The notes beneath the pieces are model-generated. The model made no database searches, was not told the origin of the DNA, and saw only the letters and a list, made by a program, of their open reading frames with translations. A stretch of 64,000 nt of DNA from Saccharomycopsis fibuligera x Saccharomycopsis cf. fibuligera (taxonomy: Eukaryota; Ascomycota; Saccharomycetes; Ascoideales; Saccharomycopsidaceae), in contig CP012812.1 of the NCBI GenBank assembly GCA_001936135.1, positions 868,001 to 932,000 on the forward strand, written 5' to 3'. The translations under genes were made by a program, and so were the position numbers. Below, piece by piece: positions 28,940 through 37,856 of this stretch; the first letter of the stretch is position 1, and each line of letters opens with the position of its first letter.

Positions 28940-30952
28940 TCAGTTAGTAGGATTATGCGAAATAATTCTATAACGGACAAAAATTTCTAAACAGGAAACA
29001 AGCAAACTAATTCCAATAATAATAATGATGATCCAAGTAATTTTGTTCATGTTGGATTCAGCAATGCTTTCTGAGATAACGTCAGTGAATTCTAAAAACA
29101 CTTTGCATCTATCATTAATAACTTCCACTCTTTCGTCAATTTCCAAGTAATCTCTAGCGGCTGTGTATAATGGATTCAAACTAGGTTCAAATGACCAAAA
29201 AAATTCCGGCGTATCAAGCACATTAGAAGATAAATTAACATCGACCCGTAATTTGAACAATTTACCTGATTTTCTCAATAATTGTTCTCGATTTATACCA
29301 AGCTGACCAGTAAGTGCTAGAATTTTTGGCAATTTCGAAACAGAGTACAAAATTTCAGACATGCGCGATTCGAATCGGCAAAGTTTCGTAGACTGTGCGA
29401 TTGCATGAGAAATCGACATTTTGATAAGATGATCTTCTGTCTTTAGCGTGATCATATCGTTATATATTCTTGGAATCGACGTTGACTTATCGTACTCAAA
29501 ATGAAACTCTTCAGTTTCTATATCTTGCTCATGTATCTGACTAATTAATATATCGTTTTCTTCAGTAGTATCATCATCATACCTTGAAAAAGACAAATCA
29601 GCCAAAATATTTTCTTCTTGAGACTTGGTGAAGTTCCAAAACACAATCACCCCGTAATTGAACAAAAACACCTCTGCATGATTGACTTGATGAATGCTTA
29701 CCAGTTCACTGGTAGTGGCTGCTGCGCTGTCCTTGTAATTGAAGTATTGAGGCTCATACGGGTCAAAGTTATCTTCATCATTATTTTTGAAATCATTCAC
29801 GTAATTATTAGCACCATCAGTACTATCAGAGTTATTTCTATTTCCAACAGAATCTTCAGGAAGATCTTCGCTAACAATAGATTCCGCTTGCTTATTATCG
29901 TCTTGCACTTTCATCAACTCTTCATTTTCTTGTCCCGAATAATATTCAAAATGATAATCTCTTTGTTCAGACTTGTCAATGATCTCGTCCACGTTCGCTT
30001 TCCCTACAGCATTCTTCAGGTAAATATTTGACCTCACTCTGTATCCGCTGACCCCTTCTAATAATGGAAGTTGGTAAGGCACATATAATACTTCATCGTA
30101 CAACCTTGCAGATGCCTTGTGAACTCTTTTCAAAAAACTTGCTGCTTTTTCTAAATTGATGGCATCTGAAATAAAATATGCTGTGACTCTTGGAAGCTCG
30201 TCTTTGTTCCGATTGAATTTTTTGATTTCGGCTTTTGCCTTGCGAAATACCTTTTTGTTTTGAAAAACTGGTGTTTGCTTCTTCAGCAACACACCACCAA
30301 CTTTTTTGTAAAGAGATTGTGAATAATTAGGAGTGTGGTGATGTTGGTCTGCTTCAGAGGCAATTATTTGCACATCGTTATCATCACTTACATCAGCTTC
30401 GTGCTTTTTTCTTGTCATTTCATCATCGACAAAGTTTTCATTATCAGGAATGTAAACTAATTTTTGCGACGTTTTGGATGTTCTTGGTGGTAATGCCTGT
30501 ATTAACGTGGGTACCGGTGGCCTTTCCTGCGAAGACTTTAACGTCCTGCGGTTAGCCACACTATTTATTTGTCTTCTTGATCTCAAGCCTGCTTGGGAGC
30601 CAATACTTGCGTTGTTTTCTTGACTGTGGCCGCTGCTACTATGATAATGAGGAAGCATATCAGGATGACCTTCATTGAGCAGAGATGATGGCGGATGTCT
30701 TCTCATAGCGGAGGGAATCTCACTGGCATTGGACAATATATTGGAAACAGAAATATTACTGAACTTTGTACCTCTGTTCAGGGATAGCTTTTCACTGGAG
30801 GACCTTGACCGATACGGCCTCTGGGGAACTTTGCCGGTTTGTGCAGCCCCGGCAAATGGAGCGGTAGACTTATTTGAAGACTGACTTCTGACATCAGTAA
30901 CAAGAATGGATGGAGAGCGTTTGGCTGTGGACTTCCTCTGCGATTCAGACAT
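28940..30952 (-). CDS. RMD8: Rmd8/Rmd1-family protein (DUF155), C-terminal membrane anchor
   Basis: 670-residue member of the RMD1/RMD8/RMND1 family; Rmd8 is needed for sporulation in budding yeast but its biochemistry is not known. The first ATG in frame is at 30952 (frame open further only to GTG). The first 200 residues are Ser/Arg-rich and probably disordered. The family core follows from about residue 270, including RVTAYFISDAINLEKAASFLK, then EVFLFNYGVIVFWNFT, EDHLIKMSISHAIAQSTKLCRFE and KLPKILALTGQLGINREQLLRKSGKLF. A single hydrophobic segment (WIIIIIIGISLLVSCLEIFV) lies just before the C-terminus. Length favours Rmd8 (about 660 residues) over Rmd1 (about 400). Confidence 0.85.
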   Translation of the reverse strand: MSESQRKSTAKRSPSILVTDVRSQSSNKSTAPFAGAAQTGKVPQRPYRSRSSSEKLSLNRGTKFSNISVSNILSNASEIPSAMRRHPPSSLLNEGHPDMLPHYHSSSGHSQENNASIGSQAGLRSRRQINSVANRRTLKSSQERPPVPTLIQALPPRTSKTSQKLVYIPDNENFVDDEMTRKKHEADVSDDNDVQIIASEADQHHHTPNYSQSLYKKVGGVLLKKQTPVFQNKKVFRKAKAEIKKFNRNKDELPRVTAYFISDAINLEKAASFLKRVHKASARLYDEVLYVPYQLPLLEGVSGYRVRSNIYLKNAVGKANVDEIIDKSEQRDYHFEYYSGQENEELMKVQDDNKQAESIVSEDLPEDSVGNRNNSDSTDGANNYVNDFKNNDEDNFDPYEPQYFNYKDSAAATTSELVSIHQVNHAEVFLFNYGVIVFWNFTKSQEENILADLSFSRYDDDTTEENDILISQIHEQDIETEEFHFEYDKSTSIPRIYNDMITLKTEDHLIKMSISHAIAQSTKLCRFESRMSEILYSVSKLPKILALTGQLGINREQLLRKSGKLFKLRVDVNLSSNVLDTPEFFWSFEPSLNPLYTAARDYLEIDERVEVINDRCKVFLEFTDVISESIAESNMNKITWIIIIIIGISLLVSCLEIFVRYRIISHNPTN

Positions 30953-31314
30953 ATTTTGAGCTGTATCTTGACTGGTCGGAAGGTGCTGTTTTGTATAGCA
31001 CACCTCTGTCTGGTAGGGGGAGGGTTAGAGAAGGTATATTAACAAGCTTGCATAGGCCTCTCTTAGTTACTGTTTTACTTGCAATAAGAAATAATTTCTG
31101 GTGATTGTCTTGTATTTGCTGTTTTCGGGCGATGCGCAAAAAGCGCCCATTGTGCGGTGCGCGTAGCAAGGCATCAGCCTCTTTGGTGAAGCGCTGACGT
31201 TGATCGAATCTCAGAAAATCAATTAATTGCCAACTGCAAACACTAAGAAAGGGAGCACACCATTGCTTAGATCACCACAGCAAACATCCTCAACACTACC
31301 ACCGTACTCATACT
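30953..31314. other. Divergent promoter region, RMD8-type gene / ankyrin gene
   Basis: 362 bases between two divergent genes. A GTAGGGGGAGGG run at 31013-31024 includes a stress-element-like AGGGG. No gene is seen. Confidence 0.5.
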
Positions 31315-31953
31315 ATGTCTGCTGAAAACCTCAAAGAAGAAGAAGAAGGCGCCTCCTATAAGGAACAGTTGCTAGACGCCAGCCGCCGTAACAACGACAG
31401 TTTATTAAATACTATTTTCGAAGAGGTGGCAGACCCGAACAAGATTGCAAAGCTCATCAATGACACCAAAGACCCATTGGGCAATACCCCACTTCATTTG
31501 TCCACACAGTACGGTAACTACTCGGTGTTAGATTTGCTATTGGACCAAGAAGGAGTAGAGGTGGATCCGCAAAACAGACTTGATGATGAAACTCCATTAC
31601 ATTTTGCAGTGAAGTATACCTACGACGATTTTGAATACGGCAAGTTCTTGGTGGAGCTACTACTTGATGTTGGAGCCGACCCAAGAATAAAAAACAAACA
31701 CGGAGAAAAACCAGTGGATTTGATTAGAGGTGATGACAAAGAACATGGAGAGCTCAAGGATATTTTGGAGCAAGCCGAGTACACCGCATTGGTGTCGCAA
31801 CATGCGGACAATAATGATGTAGTGGATAAGTTGCAGAACTTGACGGTGAATGATGCCCAGGAGGCTGATGAAGGGGAAGAAAGCGGATCTGCCTCGCCAT
31901 CTGATTCTGATTCTGAAGACGAGGCTGGGACAGCCAGTGAGTCTGCCAAATAA
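31315..31953 (+). CDS. Small ankyrin-repeat protein, YGL242C-like
   Basis: 212 residues with two to three ankyrin repeats between about residues 45 and 145. The repeats show the expected cores GNTPLHLSTQYGNYSVLDLLLD, DETPLHFAVKY and a divergent third one with GADPRIKNKHGEKPVDLI. The tail is acidic with many Ser/Asp. It resembles the uncharacterised budding-yeast Ygl242c more than the ribosomal-protein chaperone Yar1, but both are small ankyrin proteins and the choice is tentative. A partner-binding role is all that can be inferred. Confidence 0.8.
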   Translation: MSAENLKEEEEGASYKEQLLDASRRNNDSLLNTIFEEVADPNKIAKLINDTKDPLGNTPLHLSTQYGNYSVLDLLLDQEGVEVDPQNRLDDETPLHFAVKYTYDDFEYGKFLVELLLDVGADPRIKNKHGEKPVDLIRGDDKEHGELKDILEQAEYTALVSQHADNNDVVDKLQNLTVNDAQEADEGEESGSASPSDSDSEDEAGTASESAK

Positions 31954-32140
31954 ATGACTACTGGCTCAACTATTTTCAATGACTTCTAAATCGGTGATTC
32001 TGCATGATGACAGAAAGCAACAGAAGCTGAACCTTTTTTTTTTTTTTTTTTTTTTTTCAATTTCAAACTGAGTTCCACACAGTATTTCATTACTGCTTCA
32101 TCATAAACCTCAGCGTATACACATACTTTTACATCCGTTT

Positions 32141-32174
<34 letters not shown>

Positions 32175-32892
32175 TCTTTTTAGTCTTATTTCTATTTTTT
32201 CAAGTTACTTTTGTCCTTGATGAATACATGGTTCTTGGGTTTTCCCGTTTTCCTGTCTTGTCCTGCTCTGTAGCGCACTCGTCACACAATCGCAGCAGCC
32301 CGGTGTCTCCGAAGGCAGGACAACGCCAGATCTGACGGCCTGATGTAGCCTCAAGCTGTCTTCCTGGAAATGCAAACCGCGGACAACAACATAGCATCCG
32401 ACTGGTTTATGAACCGACTGGTTTATGAAAATACTTTGTTTTCTGGTACATTTATCTGTCTGGTTCAACACTCAGCTCCTGCAAATTTTCAATTGAATGC
32501 CATCTAAGTTGACCCGTTGAGCGAAGTTGCACACTGGAATCACATGCATGCGCAGGTAACCCTCTGCAGCCAATGCGCAGTTTTTTTTCTTTTCTATGAG
32601 TCTAGGAAATATTTTTTCTATTAAGAGGCAACTATACTGCGCTGGAGGTTCATTGTAAAAGCGTGCTTTGATATATCCCTTGGTACTTCAACATTGATAC
32701 AATCTTCTGCTGAAAGAAGAACGTTTCATTTTTGTTGTTGATTGCAAAATAGACGCGTGGGGAACCGTTTTCTAATTGGCGTGTGTCAGCCCACCATACC
32801 TTCAGCATTACTTTCATTTTCTAACAAGAGTGCATAACAAGCGAATCAGATCAAAAGAAACTGTCATTGATTTTGGATATACGCGCTTCAAC
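31954..32892. other. Intergenic region, ankyrin gene to KAP114
   Basis: 939 bases. Two T-runs (about 23 T ending at 32057 and about 31 T at 32143-32173) flank the ankyrin terminator region. An ACGCGT box (MCB-like) is at 32753-32758. The KAP114 frame is open upstream to 32776, but the first ATG is at 32893. Confidence 0.5.
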
Positions 32893-35800
32893 ATGGAAAA
32901 CGCTATACTCGAGATCATCTACAAATCGCAATTATCTGACAATCAGGTAAGGTCTCAAGCAGAACGCGACTTCTTTGGCCTTACCAACAATGACCCTTCT
33001 GCTGTGTCCAATGCATTGACCAACGTCAGTTTGAATAACGAATTGCCATCGGCGGTAAAGCAGTCGGCGCTTCTCTACTTAAAGAGAATCATTAGCTTGC
33101 ACTGGTCTTTGGGATTCGAAACGTTTGCTGGAAACCCAATAAATTTTGAGGTCAAAAGCTATATTCGCTCCAGCTTGTTGAGCTTGATCAGTGAGGCCGC
33201 AGACACCAAAATCAGAAATGCAGTCAGTAACATTATTGTGGTTATCGCTTTGGTTGATTTCCCAGATGAGTGGCCAGATTTGTTGAAACTGTTATACTCT
33301 CTTATTGACACTTCTAATCCAAATGTCACTCAAAACTCAATGTTGGGCGGCTTACATGTTTTGCATGAGCTTCTTGATGACTTGATTACCGATGAGCAGT
33401 TCTTTGAAGGATTCGTTGGTGTCAATACTTTGAACTACTGCATAAGCCTTTTAGCGGCTCCTACTGTGCCATCTGCAGCTCCTGGCCAAAATGACAACAA
33501 CAATAAATTTTATGTCCCTTTGGTTATAAAAAATCAGGTTGCCCAATTATTGGAAATAGCTTTGAAGCAATTGCAAGGACCCGAAGTCTTCTCAAATCCA
33601 AACAGAAGTCAAGTTGTCTCAACAATTTTGCCAAAAGCCCTTGATTTACTTTTATCCTTAGTAAAAGAGCAATACAACTATGCAGCTGAAATTGTCGGTA
33701 ATAATATAAACATACTCAACATTGAAAATGTTCTTTTTTCTCAAAGATTGTACCAGATTTTGACCTTTTTGGTGGACAACTTCAACAAGAGATTGTTCAA
33801 TAATGATTTGAAAAGCCACATACAAGAAGTTCTTGTTAATCATTTAACGCATTTGAATCATTTCTATTATAATACCTTTGTTGCTTCTCAACATGAAGCA
33901 AACGGCGAAAAGTTCATTGTCCACAACAAATCTGACGGTTTAGAGTCTCTGGACCCAGCAACCTCTTTGAAAGATTTACTTATTCAAATAATTCAGCTTT
34001 TGGGAAGTCTTTCCGACCAATCAATTTCCTCAAAGCCTCAGTTATTAGCCACATTGCTAAACAATTTTATAATATTAAACACTATTCCATTTGAGACTTA
34101 TGAGTCCTACTTTGATAACTTCAACTTGTTTGTCACTGATGAAACAGAAATGTCTGGCCAGTTCTCAGTGAGAAATGCAGTCAGTGATTACTTGTCGGAT
34201 CTTCCAACTAAAGATTCTAACGCATTTTTGTCTGCCGCTCTTGACCTTTTAAATGATCAACGAATTGCTAGCAGTTGGAGAAATAAAGAATCTCTTTTAA
34301 GCATCTTAGAATCGATTTTTTTGAACGAGGACGACGATGACGATGACGGTGGCACCAGTTTGCTTACATCCAGTATCAACTTTGTGTCAGTTTTTGAAAG
34401 ATTGCTCTCATTAGCTAATGACAGAAAAAACAATCCATCTGTTATTGCCAGATCGATATTGACTTTGGCCAAATTTCTTGAAAAATTTGGCAGTAATTTT
34501 CCAAACTTTAACGATTTGTCACATAAAGCTTTGACCAACAACTTGAGCATAGCGACCACTATTAGAAATGATGAAGTTGTTCAATCAGAAGGAGTTGTAA
34601 ATGACCTGGAATTTGATAAGGAGAGCAATGACTCTTTGAAATTAATACAGTCTGCTGCTTTGATTTCAATCACTTACTTTAACAACTTTTTGAAGTTGAG
34701 CGACTCTAACTTGCAGCATCAAGTGCAAAAAATTTTGTACTTTTTGATTGACGAAGCAGAAGAAGATACGCCTGCGGTACTATTGGAAGCATTGACAATT
34801 TCTATCAATATTGACTTGAAGCATACTCAATCTTCAACTGACGACATTGCTCTTATCTTTAAAATTGCCAGTGTTGATTTTTCAAATATCATGATTGTTC
34901 AAAGCGCTAAAGACAGCTTGGAGACATTACTTACTGACATCAGTGATGATGCATACTTGAAGCAATGCGAGTTTGCTTTGCCTTCATTGGTGGAAAGTTT
35001 GAATGAAAGCATCAATGATGGCAATAATGCAATTGAATACACTCCTAAACTTAACATGGCTCTTGAATTACTAAACATTTTTATTCAAAGTTGCCCATCG
35101 CAACACGATTTGCCAGAATCATTATTCACTTTTATCTTTGCACCATTGAGTGGTTTGCTAATTCAAGCCGTTGATGATCAAATCTTGCAAATTGGCGGTG
35201 AAGTGTTCAATACTGTTTTGGTTAACTCTAATGAGAAGTACTTCATTGATTACACAAGCAATAGCACTGGTGAGAATGGTATCCATATTATTTTGAAGAT
35301 CTTGGAGAAATTTTTGTCGCCAGAATTATCCGACAGTGCAGCAATGAACGTTGGTTCTATTGTTGTTAGTATTGTTCAAAAATTCAATGAGCATTTGAAT
35401 CAATACATTCCGCAAATTTTGGAATCTGCCACGAGAAGATTAATTATTGCTCAGCATACAATTATTATTGAGAATTTGATCACTGTCTTTTGCTATTTGG
35501 TTCTTTTGTCTCCTACTGAGACATTAAATTTTTTGGGATCCTTGAACTTTGAAGTTACTTTACCATCTAGCCCAGGAAGTCCAAGCTTGGAACCACAAAA
35601 AGTTACTCAAAACGGTATTTGTGTGGTCTTACCAATCTGGCTTGATAGCTTCACCACAACCAGAGGATTTGAAAAAATTAAAAAAAACATTTTTGCCTTA
35701 GGTAAGATTTTCTTGCTTAATGATAGCAGAGTAGAAAACTTGATTGTCAGAGGTGATCCAGTACCTAACCAAGCCAACCCAGACCTTATCATCACCAGAT

Positions 35801-36189
35801 CTATGGCTAGAAAAATCCCTGCTACTTATACTCAAATATCTGCCCCTTTGAAGATATTAAAGCTTTTGATCCAGGAACTAAGCTTCCAACAACAACAGCC
35901 AGATCCTAACGAGTACATCACTAAGGCTACAGACGGGGGTGCTGGTGATGATGATGGATGGGAGGATTTGGAAGATGTTGGGGTGGCAAACTTTAATAAA
36001 CTTAAGTCATACGTGGATGAAGACAACGTTAAGTCTTCCCTCAATGACGAATCATCTCAGGACTTGAAAGCTGTTTTGACAAATTTCCTCAAAGAATGTA
36101 TACAAGCCAATACAGAAAAGTTTGGTGGCTACTATGAGCAATTGAATGATCAAGAAAAGAAAATCTTGACTGAAGTCATTGGGTTTTAG
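32893..36189 (+). CDS. KAP114: Karyopherin Kap114 (importin beta family)
   Basis: 1098-residue importin of the beta family; in yeast Kap114 brings TATA-binding protein, histones and other cargo into the nucleus. The ATG at 32893 starts MENAILEII, which lines up with the importin N-terminal domain; an upstream extension without ATG was not used. Helical HEAT repeats fill the length, with FPDEWPDLLKLLYSLI near residue 125 as the conserved second-repeat motif. Sequence shared with yeast Kap114 includes SDSAAMNVGS, LIITRSMARKIPATYTQI and the acidic, Trp-containing DDDGWEDLEDV near the C-terminus. It converges with TAD1. Confidence 0.95.
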   Translation: MENAILEIIYKSQLSDNQVRSQAERDFFGLTNNDPSAVSNALTNVSLNNELPSAVKQSALLYLKRIISLHWSLGFETFAGNPINFEVKSYIRSSLLSLISEAADTKIRNAVSNIIVVIALVDFPDEWPDLLKLLYSLIDTSNPNVTQNSMLGGLHVLHELLDDLITDEQFFEGFVGVNTLNYCISLLAAPTVPSAAPGQNDNNNKFYVPLVIKNQVAQLLEIALKQLQGPEVFSNPNRSQVVSTILPKALDLLLSLVKEQYNYAAEIVGNNINILNIENVLFSQRLYQILTFLVDNFNKRLFNNDLKSHIQEVLVNHLTHLNHFYYNTFVASQHEANGEKFIVHNKSDGLESLDPATSLKDLLIQIIQLLGSLSDQSISSKPQLLATLLNNFIILNTIPFETYESYFDNFNLFVTDETEMSGQFSVRNAVSDYLSDLPTKDSNAFLSAALDLLNDQRIASSWRNKESLLSILESIFLNEDDDDDDGGTSLLTSSINFVSVFERLLSLANDRKNNPSVIARSILTLAKFLEKFGSNFPNFNDLSHKALTNNLSIATTIRNDEVVQSEGVVNDLEFDKESNDSLKLIQSAALISITYFNNFLKLSDSNLQHQVQKILYFLIDEAEEDTPAVLLEALTISINIDLKHTQSSTDDIALIFKIASVDFSNIMIVQSAKDSLETLLTDISDDAYLKQCEFALPSLVESLNESINDGNNAIEYTPKLNMALELLNIFIQSCPSQHDLPESLFTFIFAPLSGLLIQAVDDQILQIGGEVFNTVLVNSNEKYFIDYTSNSTGENGIHIILKILEKFLSPELSDSAAMNVGSIVVSIVQKFNEHLNQYIPQILESATRRLIIAQHTIIIENLITVFCYLVLLSPTETLNFLGSLNFEVTLPSSPGSPSLEPQKVTQNGICVVLPIWLDSFTTTRGFEKIKKNIFALGKIFLLNDSRVENLIVRGDPVPNQANPDLIITRSMARKIPATYTQISAPLKILKLLIQELSFQQQQPDPNEYITKATDGGAGDDDGWEDLEDVGVANFNKLKSYVDEDNVKSSLNDESSQDLKAVLTNFLKECIQANTEKFGGYYEQLNDQEKKILTEVIGF

Positions 36190-36349
36190 TGTTGATTACA
36201 CGAAAACGCATACACTTCCTACAGTGAGGTAAGGGGACATACCAATGCCATTTGGCCTTTCTAGGGTGTCAATATCAATACTCATTTTATACTTCATACG
36301 TAATGCATATCTATTCAACCAAAAAATAGCCATTCCAGTAAGTTCTTGA

Positions 36350-37711
36350 TTAAAAATTGATTTCGAAATTATCAAGTGCAGTGGTTATCCATCCTTTTAG
36401 ATGGTTTCGAGCTAGCCATTTAGCCTCTTCTCGTTTTAAGTTTGCTTGTTTTACTGCAATGTAGTCAGTAGTTTTACCCCCGGATACACAAACATTGAGC
36501 TTAAGCCATTCAACAATCTTCAGGCTTGAAAATGCAAGATCAACTAGCTTTTGCCGCGATATTATGGATCCACCGTGATACTGAAGTGGCACATTCTTTT
36601 TCAGTTTGCACCCAATTTTCACTCCGCTATTTACCACTTCATGTACTATTAGCACAGATTTATTCTTTTTGCTGTTCTGCTTGAGGTTTGTATTTGGCAA
36701 TGATACGTATACCGGGATGCATAAAATAGCATCCATTGAAGGTACTTGATTGTTTGAATGCTTTGCAAAAGTGAAATTTTTATAAGTGGGTAAGATTTCA
36801 AAATAATTTAGCTTATATTCACTCTCTGTCGAATTGGGCTGCAATTTGAAACGGTCTTGAAAACATGCTTTGATTGACATTTCGCAAGCATAGTACTTGT
36901 CTTTCGGCAAAATAAGCCACTTTAAATAGCTTCTGCTTGGATTTATGAATAGTGATGTTATGGAGTTTAGAGTGCCAAGGTACTGTTTGATAGTTAGCTT
37001 ATCAGAACATGATTTGGATAGGGATACTAGTGAATCTGATCGGCCTGGTTTTGTCCTCACGAAGCCCAGCCGCGTGAAATGTGCGCGTCCTCTGATTATT
37101 GCTAGATTACTATCATTATTGTTAGCACCGCTTTCATCTCGTGGATCTCTTTTTAACATTTTGACTGGGGATTGCCATTCATCAATTGCTTCTCCCTCAT
37201 TTTGTTTAATTTTCTCTTGAGTTTGCTCCAAGCTGCAGTCACCGCATGGCAATTCTGATATGTAGAGGCCAAGTTTAACATCTTCCCTGATGGCATACTG
37301 ATAATTGCTGGTTTGGTCATTATCCTTTTTTAGTATAGATGTCACCAACCTCTCATCGGCATTTTCAGTGTTTTCAAATCCAAGTATTTCTTGAATCAAG
37401 TAGTAGTTGAATAACCTCAAAGCCAAAATTTCCGCATGAGAGTCATGAAGTGTTAACCCCTTCGGAAAGCTTTTCATTATTGTAACATCAGGGGTTGCTT
37501 TCACGCCAGTTGCCAAAGTAAGTACTTTTATTTCCGGAGAACTTTCATTATTCTGTGGCTCAACAACTGCAACTACACTTGCAAGTACTGTCCACTCATC
37601 AATATTGTTTGATCTCTTCTTTGGTTTACCTTTCCCATTTAAGCTGTTAAAACTTTTGAATACGGCATCGGCAATAGCGTCACCTATATTGGCATCATCT
37701 ATGGTCACCAT
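36350..37711 (-). CDS. TAD1: tRNA adenosine deaminase Tad1 (A37 of tRNA-Ala)
   Basis: ADAR-type deaminase of 453 residues, expected to turn A37 into inosine in tRNA-Ala. The catalytic HAE is at residues 92-94 (LHDSHAEIL). Zinc ligands include the PCGDCS Cys at about 156 and a later Cys in SLSKSCSDKL. Other family motifs are KPGRSDS, RSYLKWLILP and the C-terminal AKWLARNHLKGW. Length is in the usual range of about 400-450. It lies tail to head with the next minus-strand gene, whose stop is only 145 bases upstream of this ATG. Confidence 0.95.
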   Translation of the reverse strand: MVTIDDANIGDAIADAVFKSFNSLNGKGKPKKRSNNIDEWTVLASVVAVVEPQNNESSPEIKVLTLATGVKATPDVTIMKSFPKGLTLHDSHAEILALRLFNYYLIQEILGFENTENADERLVTSILKKDNDQTSNYQYAIREDVKLGLYISELPCGDCSLEQTQEKIKQNEGEAIDEWQSPVKMLKRDPRDESGANNNDSNLAIIRGRAHFTRLGFVRTKPGRSDSLVSLSKSCSDKLTIKQYLGTLNSITSLFINPSRSYLKWLILPKDKYYACEMSIKACFQDRFKLQPNSTESEYKLNYFEILPTYKNFTFAKHSNNQVPSMDAILCIPVYVSLPNTNLKQNSKKNKSVLIVHEVVNSGVKIGCKLKKNVPLQYHGGSIISRQKLVDLAFSSLKIVEWLKLNVCVSGGKTTDYIAVKQANLKREEAKWLARNHLKGWITTALDNFEINF

Positions 37712-37856
37712 TCGAATACTAATGAAACAGGCCAGTTAGATAGAAGATGAAGATTTTCTAACAGACAGCGGATGAGACTGTGTGGTGATAATATACTATC
37801 ACAAGAATACTGATCGGGTAGGTCCGCTTGTATTTTTTTTTCGTTTTTCTCATCTT